DNA of 64,000 nt from Pseudonocardia autotrophica (GCF_000717175.1 NZ_JNYD01000006.1:186001-250000); one strand, 5' to 3'. Shown: positions 51,928-61,808, counted from the first letter of the stretch. The notes: generated from the sequence alone by a model not told the origin. Made by a program: numbers and translations.

Positions 51928-54900
51928 TGTCGGTGACGTTCCCGCCGCTGCCCACGCTGGTCGTCCAGAAGATCGCCGAGCAACTCGTCGAGCAGACGGA
52001 CGCCCACGCGCCCGGCCACTGCATGCGGATCGACTCGATTCGCTCCGACGACGCACCACTGCTCGTGCACGCGGTGCAAGGCGCCCTGCCGCACGACGTC
52101 GCCGACGTCCACGTGCTCGCGGACGACCCGTCCGCAGCGGACGGCCGGGTGGCGATCGCCGCGGAGCGCGCCGTCGAGCTGCGCAACCGCAAGGAACGCC
52201 AGCTCCTGCTCATGGTCCCGGTGGGCTCCGGCTCGGCGGCAAGCTCGCTGGACAACAGCTTCGAGCGGACCGACCTCTCGGGACTGCTGCGCGCGGCCGC
52301 GGAGGCGATGGTCCAGGATCTGGACGACGACGTCCGCCGGGCGGTCCTGCGAGTCGCACGGGCTCTGGGACGGAACCGTCCGGTCGAGGCCTGGGCGCGG
52401 TACGTGGCCGCGATCGCCGCGGATCCGGACTGGGCGACGGTGGGGCGCATGCTCCCGGAAGTCGGCCTCATCCCCGACCTCGGCGGTGAGGACCTCGTGG
52501 ATCGGCTCGACCGCAACGCCCGGTGCGTCAAGGAGATCTCCCGCCCGCTGCGCGCTGTCGCCTCGGTCGCGGACCGGGTTACCACCGCGGGGCTGCAGGA
52601 GGGCGCCGTCCGGGACCGGATCGCCCGCTATCTCGGCCGTCCGGATGTGGACCTCTCGAACGCACCCGTCTGGGCCGCAGGACTGGCCGACGAGGAGCTG
52701 ACCTTCGAGCTCTGGCCGTTGACGACGCCGGTGTCGGTGCCGATCGACAGCCTCACCGTCGTGCCGTTCCTCAAGGGTGACGGCGTGCTGCGGGCGGGTA
52801 CGCGGCTCAAGCAGGATGGCCCCGGGACGCTCCCGTACGCGGAGATCGGTGAGTCGACGCCGGCGTCGGTCACAGTGACTTGGAAGACGGACCCGGACAA
52901 GTCGGCCGATGTCCACCGTTGGCTGGTGGAGGCGCTGCCGCCGGAGGACCTCCGCGAGGCGGACGCCGAGCCCGTGGTCCGGACCGCGGTCAAGGGCGAC
53001 AAGCGCAAGGCGACGGTGAAGATCGAGCTCGACGAGGACGAGCTCGCCGGCGCGGCCCTCCTCTACCTCCGCGTCACCGGCCTCGATGCCGACGGGCAGC
53101 CGGTGCTGCTGACCGACCGGTCCGAGGCCGTCGCGGACGGCGAGCAGTTCGCTCTGCGGTGGGAGGCGGAGGTCCTCAGCACCGGCGGCCGCCGCTCGAC
53201 GGCGCTGTCGCTGGCACAGGCTCGCCTGGACGCCGCGCTGGACGGGCAGAACGACCTCACCGAGGACGCTCCGAGCTGGAGCGGAGGCGGTTTCTCGCTG
53301 CGTCTCGGCGGGCGCAGGACCGTCCTGCTCGGACTGAGCCCAGTCCTCGTCGACCTACAGCGTCGGGCGTTGGCCGAACAGGGCCGTCGGACCCTGTGGA
53401 CGACCGAGGGTCGGCAAGGGGAGCTGCTGGACCAGCGGGACATCGAGGGGCACGTGCTCGCTCTCCCACCGACCCTCGCCGAGCGGCGGCGGAAGCTCTT
53501 CGCCACCTTGGCGAGCCGCGCCCCGCGCGACGTCGTCGAGACCCTCGACTGGGACACCGACCTGCGCGACGAGGTGGTCGCCTACTGCCAGACCTACCGG
53601 CGCGCCCTCGACGCCGCGGCGGACGAGGACACGCGGCTCGCGCTGCTGACCATGGACACGGTGTCGATCAGCATCGACACGGCCGGGCATCGCCCCATCG
53701 CAGCCGTCGCGGTCCTCCCGCTGCACCCTATGCGGCTGGCGTGGTTCGCCGAGCATGACGCGGTCCTGCGCACGTGGGCCCGCGAGATAATCGACTCCGG
53801 GATGCCGAAGGCCCGCCGCCGGCAGACCGTTGACTCCCGGCTCGCTTCCCGAATTACGCCCGCGAACCTTCCGTACACGGTGCTCGCGGTGGAGGGCTCG
53901 CCCCTGGTCTACCTCCGCGAGGCGACCCTAGGCACCGGGCTGTACCTCGATCCCGGCGAGGCCGAGCCTGGGGCTGCCGTCCAGGCCGTCTTCGACATGG
54001 TGGGGCTGGACCGCCGAGACGTTCCGCCGGATCTGCCGCCCTCCGTCGTCGCCGAACGGGTCGAGGCGTACCGGACCGTCCATCCGGGACAGGACGCGCT
54101 GCGGATGCTCGCCTACAACCCCGGATCCGGTGAGCTCGTCGCCCAAGCCCTCGCAGCATCGGCGCTGCGCCAGAACGCCGAGGACGACGATGATGTCGCA
54201 CCCCCGCCACGTGTCGAGGTGATCGCGTACAGCCGAAGGCCGTCGTTCACCGACCCGCTGGCAGCTCTCACCGACCTCCAGAAGCAGGTCGCCACCCTGC
54301 AGGTCCGCGGCAGCCGCAGCTACCTCACCCCGGCTCTCGGTCTGAGCGTTCGGCCGCATCACGAGCTGTCGGAGCAGTCGGCCGCAGCCCAGCTGAGCGT
54401 GGTTGCCGACCTCGCCCAGGTCTCCGCTTCCGGGTCGGACAAGGCCCAGGACGTCGCTGCCTCGTTCCGGAACCTGCTGACGCCTGCGACGACGGTCCGG
54501 GTCGCTGACGGGCAGGGCATCGCCTGGCGGACCGCACCCGCAGTCCGCGCCCGAGGCCGTGACGGTGCGGCAGACGTCGTCGACTGCCACCGTGCCTACC
54601 AGCGCAGGTTGGCGACCCAGCTCGGTTACCCCGGTGCCGGGATGGCCGTCACCGCGCGGCTCGGCACCGACGAGGTCGCGGCGCTGCACGCGGTCCACGA
54701 GCGCTCGGACTGGGTGCTCACGCTCGACCGCAACGTCGGCATCGACCTGTTCGCCGAGGCCGTCGCGGCCGAGGGACGCGAGCGGCCGTACATCCTCGAC
54801 TACGCCCCGGACTTCATCGAGGGACTCGGCCCGCGACTCACCGTGACCACGAGTCATCGGGGCGAGGTGACCCGATTGCTCGCGGACGCGATGACCGAGC

Positions 54901-56981
54901 TCGACCTCGCCGCCGTGGACGACTCGATCCGCGACATCCTCGGCAACCTCCAGATCGTCTCCGGGCGCCTGGCCCTGCGGCTGGTGGGCAAGTCGAGTCT
55001 CGCCACCGAGGCCGTCAGCCTGGCTGCTCTCGTCGCCTACCTCCGCCACCGCGGAGAGTTGGACAACACGGTGATCGTGCCGGTAGACGCCCACCAGGAG
55101 ATGTTCGGCGACGCCGGCGACGCCACCGGGTCCCGGCGCTGCGACCTGATCCTTGTCCGGGCGACCACTCGCAGCCTCCGCATGGAGTGCGTGGAGGTGA
55201 AGTCGCGCAAGGCAGCCGCCCTCCCGGCGGCGCTGGTGGACGATATCGTCGAGCAGGTCGACTCCACCCGCTCGATGCTGCTGGACACGTTCTTCCGGTC
55301 AGACCCGCCGCGGATCGACGCGGAGCTCCAGCGCGCGCGGCTCGTCGGCATCCTGCGCCACCACGCCGACCGTGCGCTGGCCACCGGCCTGCTCGACGCT
55401 AAGCGGCGAGCGGACGCGGAGCGGATGTTCGAGAAGGTCGAGGACGGCTCGCTCGTGCCCGAGATCGGGCGGCGGGGCTACGTGGTGAGTCTGGGGGCGG
55501 CGGAGGCCTTCCCCCGAGAGCACCGGGGCGTCCGGATAGAGGTGCTCACCGCCGAGCACCTCGCGCCGACCGGCCTGCGCAGCAGTCATCGGGCGCCCGC
55601 TTCGTCCCCTGCGGTGCCGGCGTCGACAGCCGAGGGCACCCCAGTGTCCAAGCGTTCAGCTGCGTCCGGGCAGACGACGGAAACGGGGCCTTGGCTGCAT
55701 CCGGGGTCGTCGGCCGAAGCCGTGGCGCCGTCGCGTCCGTCGCCTCGGCCACGTCCGTCTCCGCGTCCTCGGGTGCCGGATGATGCGCCACCCCCACCGG
55801 CACCGGCACCCGAAGTCGCCCCGGCGACCGAACACGCTCCCTACCTCATGCCTGTCGAGGCTGTACCGCCGGAGGAAGTGCCGGCTTCGCCGTCACCGCT
55901 CGAAGAACTTCCCCCGACGACTCTTGGGGCGAGCAGCGTCGATCGTCGTGCACCCCAGCAGGTGGAGGTCGTGCTTGGTCAGGACGCACACGGCGCGGCG
56001 GCTCGGTGGCGGATCAGCACGGCCGGTAGCCCGCACATGTTCGTGCTCGGCATCCCCGGGCAGGGCAAGTCGGTGACGACCCGTCACGTGCTGAACTCCT
56101 TCGCCGAGCAGGGCCTGCCGGCGTTGGTCCTGGACTTCCACGGCGACATGGCCGCCGAGCCAGCGGGCGGGGCCGCCGTCCTCGACGCGTCGGAGGGCCT
56201 CGTCATCAGGCCGTTCGAGATGCGCGACGACAACCACCGTCGCTATGCGCAGGCCGCGTGGGAGCTTTCCGAGGTCATTGCCTACGTGTGCGGGATGGGG
56301 GAGATCCAGCGCAACGGCGTCTACGAGGGTGCCCGGGAGCTGTACGAACGCCACGGGTTCGGTTCCGCGGGCGGGCCTACCGGGCTGCCGTCCATGACCG
56401 AGCTCGGAGAGATCATGAGCGAGCTGGAGGCGACGGGTCGGAGCAAGAACACCGTCGCCCGGCTTCGCCCGCTGACCGACTTCGGGCTCTTCGTCGAGGA
56501 GCAGGGGAGTGGCCCCAGCTTCGCGGACCTACTGCGTCGTGGCCTCGTCCTCGACGTGCACGGCTTGATGGAGCAGGTCCAGCTCGCCGCGGGCGCCTTC
56601 GTCCTCCGCAAGGTCTACCGGGAGATGTTCCGGTGGGGGGCCACGGGCCGTCTCCGCCTGGCGGTCGTGCTCGACGAGGCACATCGGCTCGCCCGGGACG
56701 TCACGCTCCCGAAGATCATGAAGGAAGGCCGCAAGTACGGCGTCGCCGTGGTCGTCGCGAGCCAGGGCGTGGACGACTTCCACAAGGACGTCCTCAGCAA
56801 CGCCGGCACGAAGGTCTCCTTCCGCTGCAACTTCCCGCAGAGCAAGACCGTGGCCGGGTTCCTGAGGGGACGGGAGGGGCAGAACATGTCCGTCGCCCTC
56901 GAGAAGCTCGGTGTGGGCGAGGCCTACGTGTCGACGCCGGACCAGGCCGAGGCGCGGAAGGTATTCATGGCCCGTGACTGA
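51927..56981 (+). CDS. PD-(D/E)XK-like and HerA/FtsK-type ATPase protein (MAD8/DptH-like)
   Basis: 1684 residues. The first about 1000 have no motif I recognise. A nuclease-like region at about 1040-1110 has CDLILVRATTRSL then MECVEVKSRK, i.e. Asp and Glu-x-Lys of PD-(D/E)XK. A Pro-rich linker runs about 1225-1330. The C-terminus is a HerA/FtsK-type ATPase: FVLGIPGQGKSVTTRHVL (Walker A about 1375), LVLDFHGDMA, RLAVVLDEAHRLARD (Walker B about 1580) and VVVASQGVDDFHKDVLSNAG. It is the third gene of a coupled operon. DNA-translocating nuclease is the inferred role. Confidence 0.75.
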   Translation: MSVTFPPLPTLVVQKIAEQLVEQTDAHAPGHCMRIDSIRSDDAPLLVHAVQGALPHDVADVHVLADDPSAADGRVAIAAERAVELRNRKERQLLLMVPVGSGSAASSLDNSFERTDLSGLLRAAAEAMVQDLDDDVRRAVLRVARALGRNRPVEAWARYVAAIAADPDWATVGRMLPEVGLIPDLGGEDLVDRLDRNARCVKEISRPLRAVASVADRVTTAGLQEGAVRDRIARYLGRPDVDLSNAPVWAAGLADEELTFELWPLTTPVSVPIDSLTVVPFLKGDGVLRAGTRLKQDGPGTLPYAEIGESTPASVTVTWKTDPDKSADVHRWLVEALPPEDLREADAEPVVRTAVKGDKRKATVKIELDEDELAGAALLYLRVTGLDADGQPVLLTDRSEAVADGEQFALRWEAEVLSTGGRRSTALSLAQARLDAALDGQNDLTEDAPSWSGGGFSLRLGGRRTVLLGLSPVLVDLQRRALAEQGRRTLWTTEGRQGELLDQRDIEGHVLALPPTLAERRRKLFATLASRAPRDVVETLDWDTDLRDEVVAYCQTYRRALDAAADEDTRLALLTMDTVSISIDTAGHRPIAAVAVLPLHPMRLAWFAEHDAVLRTWAREIIDSGMPKARRRQTVDSRLASRITPANLPYTVLAVEGSPLVYLREATLGTGLYLDPGEAEPGAAVQAVFDMVGLDRRDVPPDLPPSVVAERVEAYRTVHPGQDALRMLAYNPGSGELVAQALAASALRQNAEDDDDVAPPPRVEVIAYSRRPSFTDPLAALTDLQKQVATLQVRGSRSYLTPALGLSVRPHHELSEQSAAAQLSVVADLAQVSASGSDKAQDVAASFRNLLTPATTVRVADGQGIAWRTAPAVRARGRDGAADVVDCHRAYQRRLATQLGYPGAGMAVTARLGTDEVAALHAVHERSDWVLTLDRNVGIDLFAEAVAAEGRERPYILDYAPDFIEGLGPRLTVTTSHRGEVTRLLADAMTELDLAAVDDSIRDILGNLQIVSGRLALRLVGKSSLATEAVSLAALVAYLRHRGELDNTVIVPVDAHQEMFGDAGDATGSRRCDLILVRATTRSLRMECVEVKSRKAAALPAALVDDIVEQVDSTRSMLLDTFFRSDPPRIDAELQRARLVGILRHHADRALATGLLDAKRRADAERMFEKVEDGSLVPEIGRRGYVVSLGAAEAFPREHRGVRIEVLTAEHLAPTGLRSSHRAPASSPAVPASTAEGTPVSKRSAASGQTTETGPWLHPGSSAEAVAPSRPSPRPRPSPRPRVPDDAPPPPAPAPEVAPATEHAPYLMPVEAVPPEEVPASPSPLEELPPTTLGASSVDRRAPQQVEVVLGQDAHGAAARWRISTAGSPHMFVLGIPGQGKSVTTRHVLNSFAEQGLPALVLDFHGDMAAEPAGGAAVLDASEGLVIRPFEMRDDNHRRYAQAAWELSEVIAYVCGMGEIQRNGVYEGARELYERHGFGSAGGPTGLPSMTELGEIMSELEATGRSKNTVARLRPLTDFGLFVEEQGSGPSFADLLRRGLVLDVHGLMEQVQLAAGAFVLRKVYREMFRWGATGRLRLAVVLDEAHRLARDVTLPKIMKEGRKYGVAVVVASQGVDDFHKDVLSNAGTKVSFRCNFPQSKTVAGFLRGREGQNMSVALEKLGVGEAYVSTPDQAEARKVFMARD

Positions 56982-56984
56982 GCC

Positions 56985-57230
56985 TTTGTCAACCTGATGA
57001 TGTGTTGGCAATCATGAGGGTCTGAACTGCGGCGATGAGCGTTGCAGCGTTGCTGGGGCTGGAGCGGATCTTGCGCAGCACGCGCCAGTTTTCAGCTCGG
57101 CGTTGACCCGCTCGCCCGGTCCGCGACGGCGGGCGTGGGCGGTGTTGACGTCTTTCTGGTTCTGCGACAGCTTGCGGTACCGGTCGGTGTCGGGGTCCTT
57201 GCGTCCGCGCCGCTGCGGGACCGCGACCAT
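56985..57230 (-). pseudogene. C-terminal remnant of a DDE transposase (IS5/DDE_Tnp_4-like)
   Basis: On the minus strand DPDTDRYRKLSQNQKDVNTA and RGPGERVNAELK are in one frame, and NWRVLRKIRSSPSNAATLI to a TGA near 56994 in another, so the end is frameshifted at about 57088. The beginning is absent. It starts three bases after the last defence-operon gene. No terminal inverted repeats were found at either side. Confidence 0.65.
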
Positions 57231-57272
57231 GGGGGGAGTACTCGCGCGAGGGGGCCTTCTACGGGCGATTTG

Positions 57273-57899
57273 TTACCCGGTCGTGCTGAGACCGATGGCA
57301 AAAGACGCGGCTCCCACGAGGGAAGGTCCGTAAGGCACGAGCGACGCATTGCGGCGCCTCAGAAACTCCGCGCTTGCGGTCGAAAGGAGTAGGACGGCGC
57401 CTAGCCCGACCGCACTCATGAAGCATGTCCAACTGATGGTTGCCGTCGCCGCGGCTAGGCTCGGTGCCAGCTTGAGATCACCCCATCCCATGGCGGCCGG
57501 CGCGACAAGAAGGAGCAAACCGGCTGTGCCGATGGTGATCGTCGCAGCGACGGCCATGCGCTGGAGTGCCTCTGAACTCTGAGATATGGTCAGTAACCCA
57601 ACGCCGGCAACCGCGAGCGCAAGGGGACCGGTCAATCGGTCCGGAAGGCGGCGCTCGAGGACGTCCACCTCCGCCGCTGCGGTCCCGAGGACAGCTACGG
57701 CGGCCAGCATTGCGGTAGTGACGCCGAGCGGTCTCGCTCCGGCCGCTGCGCCCACAGTCCCCATCCAACCGCCTATGACCGCGACGTGGCGGCGTGGCAG
57801 CACGTTCGCTCGCGCTGTCGCTCGTACCAGTCGAGCAACGACAGGCGTGAGGAGCAGCCCGCAGGACGTGCCGAGCAGGCAGGGGAGTGACGGGTTCAT
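57273..57899 (-). CDS. Prepilin peptidase (A24 family)
   Basis: 208 residues, mainly membrane helices. The two catalytic Asp regions appear as AAEVDVLERRLPDRLT and GWGDLKLA (GxGD-type). The N-terminal methylase Cys motif of longer PilD proteins is absent, as in TadV. It cleaves type IV prepilins for the TAD pilus encoded upstream. The start overlaps the large LysM-BTAD gene stop by ATGA. Confidence 0.75.
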   Translation of the reverse strand: MNPSLPCLLGTSCGLLLTPVVARLVRATARANVLPRRHVAVIGGWMGTVGAAAGARPLGVTTAMLAAVAVLGTAAAEVDVLERRLPDRLTGPLALAVAGVGLLTISQSSEALQRMAVAATITIGTAGLLLLVAPAAMGWGDLKLAPSLAAATATISWTCFMSAVGLGAVLLLSTASAEFLRRRNASLVPYGPSLVGAASFAIGLSTTG

Positions 57900-60800
57900 T
57901 GGTCGTCGACCGTTCGGCTGAGGCCATTGGGGAAGAGCTCGTGGAAGACAGCGAAGCTTTCGGGCGGGAGGTCCTCGCCTATCTCGAAGTCGCGCTCGGC
58001 GAGTAGCAGTTCGGCGTACTGGCGCATGGCGCCGGTGTTGCCCTCGGCGTGTGCGATGCGCATGAGGTCGAGGAAGGGGCGGTCGTGGGTGGAGTCGGGG
58101 TCGACCAGCCGGCCGAGACCGGCGGCCCAGTGAGCCAGGTCGAGCTCGTCGCGGGCGAGTGCGAGGTCGACGAGTTCGTGGGCGGTGTCGATCACGAATC
58201 CCGGGATGAGGATGTCGTGGTGTTGGTCGGCATCGCGTAGCCATGCGTAGCCGCGGTCGCGCACCGGTCGCAGGATCGGGCCCCGCACGAGGCCGAGGGC
58301 GCTGACGTAGTCGGCTCTGGCCTCAGCAGGACGTCCAGCGGCTGCTCGGGCCTGGGCGCGCTTGCGGAGTCGTCGGAAGAGGTCCCAGTCGAGGAGGTGC
58401 CCGACGATGCGGTAGCGGTCGTCTCCGCTCGTGCTGATGGTCGGGATGAACTCCATCTCGGGCTGGTCGGGATGCCTGCCGACCCAGGGGCGGATTTCGG
58501 CGATAGTGCGTCGCACGCTCGATGAACTCACGGCCTTCCCGTCGGGCCACAGGTCCGTGGCGAGCTTGTCGCGGGTGACGCCGCGTTCATGGAGCGCGAG
58601 ATAGACCACGACCTCGCACTGCCAGGCCGCCCGTCCGGTCGGAGGTGTGCCCGGTGCACGCAGCGCCGGCTCGCCGAGGATGCTGATGAGCGGGCGTTTC
58701 GGTGGGCCAGGACTGAGCCATTCCGCCAGGTCGTCGTCCAGATGCGGGTCGTCGTGCTCGACGCGCCTCAGGTGCCTGTGTTCGCGGGTCAGCGTTGCAG
58801 TGTGGGCAGCGGTGTCGGGGGCTCCGTCAGCAGTGGAGGGGCTCGGCGGTGGATCGTCCTCGCTTGGCTGGTCGGCGGGTTGCTCGGAGGTCGGCGAGGC
58901 CCAGGAGCCGTCGATCGTCATCTCCGAAGACCAGGTCTGAGTGCCGTCCACCGCCGGTACGGGCTCGTCCTCGTTCCTGGCCGCGGTGCGGATCGCAGCG
59001 AGCAGGGACACCGCGACGTCGCTCGGCATCTGCTCGGCGATGATCGGGGCGCCGGGCAGGTCCACGTCGGCCATGGTCTGGTCCTCCTGGACCGTCAGTC
59101 GGGGACCCGGCAGGGACGTAGCGGTACTTGAGGTCACCACGGCTGCGCAGGTGCGGGGGCCCTCGAGGAGTCGGCTGCAGATGCTCGTGAGGCTGGGCTG
59201 GTCCTCGAGGTCGACGCCGGCGACCACGAGGATCGTGACGACGAGTTCGTCGCCGATCTCGCCGGCTGCGCGGAGCTCCGATGCTGTCCGGTGCGCCGAT
59301 TCCAGGCTGCGTTCGGCGGCGTCTACTGCCGATGTGAACGGGGGTAGCGCCTGGCGCAGGTTCCTGAAGCAGCGGATCCGGTGGCGAGGAAGGACCTCGA
59401 ACTCGTCCTCGAGTCCCACGACCATCAGCTCGGTGTTTTCCGCCCAGGTTGCTGTTGCCAGTTCGAGTGTCATGTTGCGAAGCAGGTCGCACGCGCGTGT
59501 CCGGTGGCCGACGAGGTGCAGAACGCCGTCGGCTTCCAGATCGACGAAGACTGTCCGGCCGTCGTTGAGGCGGCCGATCGACGTCAGCGCGGGGTAGCCG
59601 TTACCGACGTCGATGTGTGCGGTCTGGTCGGCGGTGAGCCGCCAGTTGCCGTCCGGGCCACGCGAGAAGCCATCGCCGAGATCCGTCTCGTGCGTGCCCA
59701 GGAGTTCGACGCTGTCGGTCCCGACTACCGCGCCGGTGATGTCGGGGAGCGGTGTGGTGGCCGAGGCTAGGCGAAGGGCGCTCTCGAGCAGCGCGAGGTC
59801 AGGGTTGCGCTCGTCGGCGTGCATGGCTACCACTTCCGCGGCGGCGTCGATCGGATCTGGCAGCGCGATCTGTCGGCGGTAGCGGCGCAGGCGGCGCTGG
59901 CGACGGCGTAGGTGTGCGAGAAGGCCGAGGACGCCTGCCGCGACACCGCCGCCGACAGCAACTCCCCCGACGACATCAAAGGGGGCTGTGTCTGTGCTGT
60001 CATCCACCGAGGGCTCGGGCGCTGGGTCTGGTGCAACCGGGGGCGACACCGTTATCGGCGCCGGGTCGGCAGGAGGCCCTGGCAACGGACGGGATGGTGT
60101 GGGCGCTGGTTCTCGCGCCTGGGACGGGCTTCCCTGACCCTCGGTGGGCGGCGTTGTCGTACTGGCGCCGTCCTTAGGGATGTGGAGAAGCCAGCCCGGC
60201 TTGATGACGTCGGGATCTCGCAGTACTTCGCCGCCGGGCTGAGCGAGGCCCTGGGAGGCCTCATAGATCTCGCCGTAGCGTCTCGCGTCGCCGAGCTGGT
60301 CTCTCGCGATCGACGCCAGAGACTCGCCGACATGGACAACCACGACGCCGTCGTCGACGGTCTTCGTCGGCAGCGTAAGCCGCCAACCCGGGATGAGGCG
60401 GGCCGCGTCGGTGAGCCGGTTCCCGTCCGGTTGTGTTCTGCTCCGGTTGAGATCGAGGATCTCCCGCCAGCGAAGCGGATCTCCGAGTTCCCGGGAGGCG
60501 ATGTCCCACAGGGTGTCGCGCTCCTTGACGACATAGAGGTGTGCCGGTTCGACTGGCGCGGGATTCCGCTCAAGCGCTGCCGCGACGAGCATCGGTGCTG
60601 CCGGGGTCGCAGGGGCCTGGTTCGCCGCAAGAGCCGACGCGAGCCAGAAAATGAGCAGACCGGTGATCGCACGCGGGCCGGTCCGCCGCAGCGAGACGGC
60701 GCGCGCGCCGTGGCGGACCATCGTTGCCGTGTCCACGACGCATCCGAAGGCCAGGTAGGCCCAGAACAGCCAGCCGGCCACCACGATCAGGCCGAGCAAC

Positions 60801-60973
60801 AACCTCCCGTCCTGCGGGTGCAGGAGCGCAGCGGATGCCTCGTCGAGCCGCGGTAGTGAATCGGGTAGATGGCGTGCGCCGAGCCGGAAGAGCGCGAGCG
60901 GAAGGCCGATGAGGACCGCAGCCAGACCGACGAGTGCGACGAGCACACGGCTCGCCCGGCCCAGACCCATCAT
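57896..60973 (-). CDS. Membrane LysM protein with C-terminal winged helix and BTAD
   Basis: 1025 residues. Three membrane segments lie in the first about 125 residues. Two LysM domains follow (LYVVKERDTLWDIASRELGD and VVVVHVGESLASIARDQLGD), then a proline-rich stretch and a fourth membrane helix at about 340-365. The C-terminus has a winged-helix (VYLALHERGVTRDKLATDLW) and a BTAD-type helical domain as in SARP regulators. It therefore joins wall binding to a DNA-binding-like domain. AGGAGG precedes ATGATG. It sits in the TAD operon and could regulate or assemble the pilus (inference). Confidence 0.75.
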   Translation of the reverse strand: MMGLGRASRVLVALVGLAAVLIGLPLALFRLGARHLPDSLPRLDEASAALLHPQDGRLLLGLIVVAGWLFWAYLAFGCVVDTATMVRHGARAVSLRRTGPRAITGLLIFWLASALAANQAPATPAAPMLVAAALERNPAPVEPAHLYVVKERDTLWDIASRELGDPLRWREILDLNRSRTQPDGNRLTDAARLIPGWRLTLPTKTVDDGVVVVHVGESLASIARDQLGDARRYGEIYEASQGLAQPGGEVLRDPDVIKPGWLLHIPKDGASTTTPPTEGQGSPSQAREPAPTPSRPLPGPPADPAPITVSPPVAPDPAPEPSVDDSTDTAPFDVVGGVAVGGGVAAGVLGLLAHLRRRQRRLRRYRRQIALPDPIDAAAEVVAMHADERNPDLALLESALRLASATTPLPDITGAVVGTDSVELLGTHETDLGDGFSRGPDGNWRLTADQTAHIDVGNGYPALTSIGRLNDGRTVFVDLEADGVLHLVGHRTRACDLLRNMTLELATATWAENTELMVVGLEDEFEVLPRHRIRCFRNLRQALPPFTSAVDAAERSLESAHRTASELRAAGEIGDELVVTILVVAGVDLEDQPSLTSICSRLLEGPRTCAAVVTSSTATSLPGPRLTVQEDQTMADVDLPGAPIIAEQMPSDVAVSLLAAIRTAARNEDEPVPAVDGTQTWSSEMTIDGSWASPTSEQPADQPSEDDPPPSPSTADGAPDTAAHTATLTREHRHLRRVEHDDPHLDDDLAEWLSPGPPKRPLISILGEPALRAPGTPPTGRAAWQCEVVVYLALHERGVTRDKLATDLWPDGKAVSSSSVRRTIAEIRPWVGRHPDQPEMEFIPTISTSGDDRYRIVGHLLDWDLFRRLRKRAQARAAAGRPAEARADYVSALGLVRGPILRPVRDRGYAWLRDADQHHDILIPGFVIDTAHELVDLALARDELDLAHWAAGLGRLVDPDSTHDRPFLDLMRIAHAEGNTGAMRQYAELLLAERDFEIGEDLPPESFAVFHELFPNGLSRTVDDQ

Positions 60974-61383
60974 GCGACGCCTCCTGACGGCATGAGCAGC
61001 GGTTCGGACTCCGCGGAGCCGCGTGTGTCGAGCTCATTGATGCCGATGAGGCCGAGCAGCACCGTGGAGCGCCGAACGACTGCCCGTACCCGCACCCGGT
61101 CGTTGCCCACGACCGCGATGGAGCCCGTCGCTCCGGACCGGTCGAGGTATCTCTGCGCCGCGACGGCGGCTCGCGCCGGGTCCAGACGGACCGCGCCTGC
61201 GCGGAGCGCGGCGATGTCGAGTTGCTGAGCGCCGACGCGCGCAGCCTCCTCGGCGATCGAGTCTGCTGTCGCAATCTGCTGAGCCTTCCGCACACCGTCG
61301 ACTCCGAGCCCGGCGGCAAGCACCAGCACGAGCGCGAGCAGCGCGCCGGGGACGGTCAGGGACCCGCCTCCGCTCTCGTCCAT
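60970..61383 (-). CDS. TadE-like pseudopilin 3 (Rv3654c-like)
   Basis: 137 residues. After a short charged start comes one hydrophobic helix (LTVPGALLALVLVLAAGLGV) and a mature-type domain with QQIATADSIAEEAARVGAQQL. It is smaller than TadE but has the same layout. The stop overlaps the large gene start, and the start shares one base with the preceding gene. Confidence 0.6.
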   Translation of the reverse strand: MDESGGGSLTVPGALLALVLVLAAGLGVDGVRKAQQIATADSIAEEAARVGAQQLDIAALRAGAVRLDPARAAVAAQRYLDRSGATGSIAVVGNDRVRVRAVVRRSTVLLGLIGINELDTRGSAESEPLLMPSGGVA

Positions 61384-61808
61384 CAGCGCTCCCGCAGCGG
61401 ATCGATGCTGCTCGTGGCGGTGGCCCGGCTTCGGTGCGTTCCGAGGACGCCGGGGATGCCCAGATCGGACCACGGCACGTCGCACACGACCTCAGCGCGC
61501 ACTTCCGCCGCTGCGCCGAGTGCGAGCGTGCCGCTCACCTCCACCCCGACGTCCAATGCGGTGCACCGGACACCGCGCGTGCTGAGGGCCTCGCGAGCCG
61601 CCGGTGCGGCCACCATCGCGGCGCCTGCCGGTTGTCGTTGGATCGACGCGAGGCGCGCGGCGGCTCGGGCCGCCTGCTCGGTCGCGGACTCTGCTGCGGC
61701 GACTCGGACGCCGGCGACTGTGAACGCCACCAGCAGCCCCAAGATCCCGGCCACGATGGCCGCCTCGACGGCCGGTGCGCCTCCACGCTCGTCTATCCGT
61801 GGGATCAC
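61383..61808 (-). CDS. TadE-like pilus assembly protein 2
   Basis: 141 residues. The N-terminal DERGGAPAVEAAIVAGILGLLVAF has the Glu/Ala pattern and hydrophobic helix of TadE. A C-terminal periplasmic part with an internal Cys pair follows (VRCTAL ... VVCDVPW). The GTG start overlaps the neighbouring stop by four bases. Confidence 0.65.
   Translation of the reverse strand: MIPRIDERGGAPAVEAAIVAGILGLLVAFTVAGVRVAAAESATEQAARAAARLASIQRQPAGAAMVAAPAAREALSTRGVRCTALDVGVEVSGTLALGAAAEVRAEVVCDVPWSDLGIPGVLGTHRSRATATSSIDPLRER

Noticed and set aside
46424-56981. BREX type 2 (Pgl) or DISARM system
   Set aside because: PglW is also a kinase, but PglX, PglY, PglZ and BrxD-like genes are missing; no DrmA/DrmB/DrmC features are present.
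57000-57272. Right attachment site of the island
   Set aside because: No copy of the tRNA-Asn 3' end was found near the transposase remnant or elsewhere in the window.
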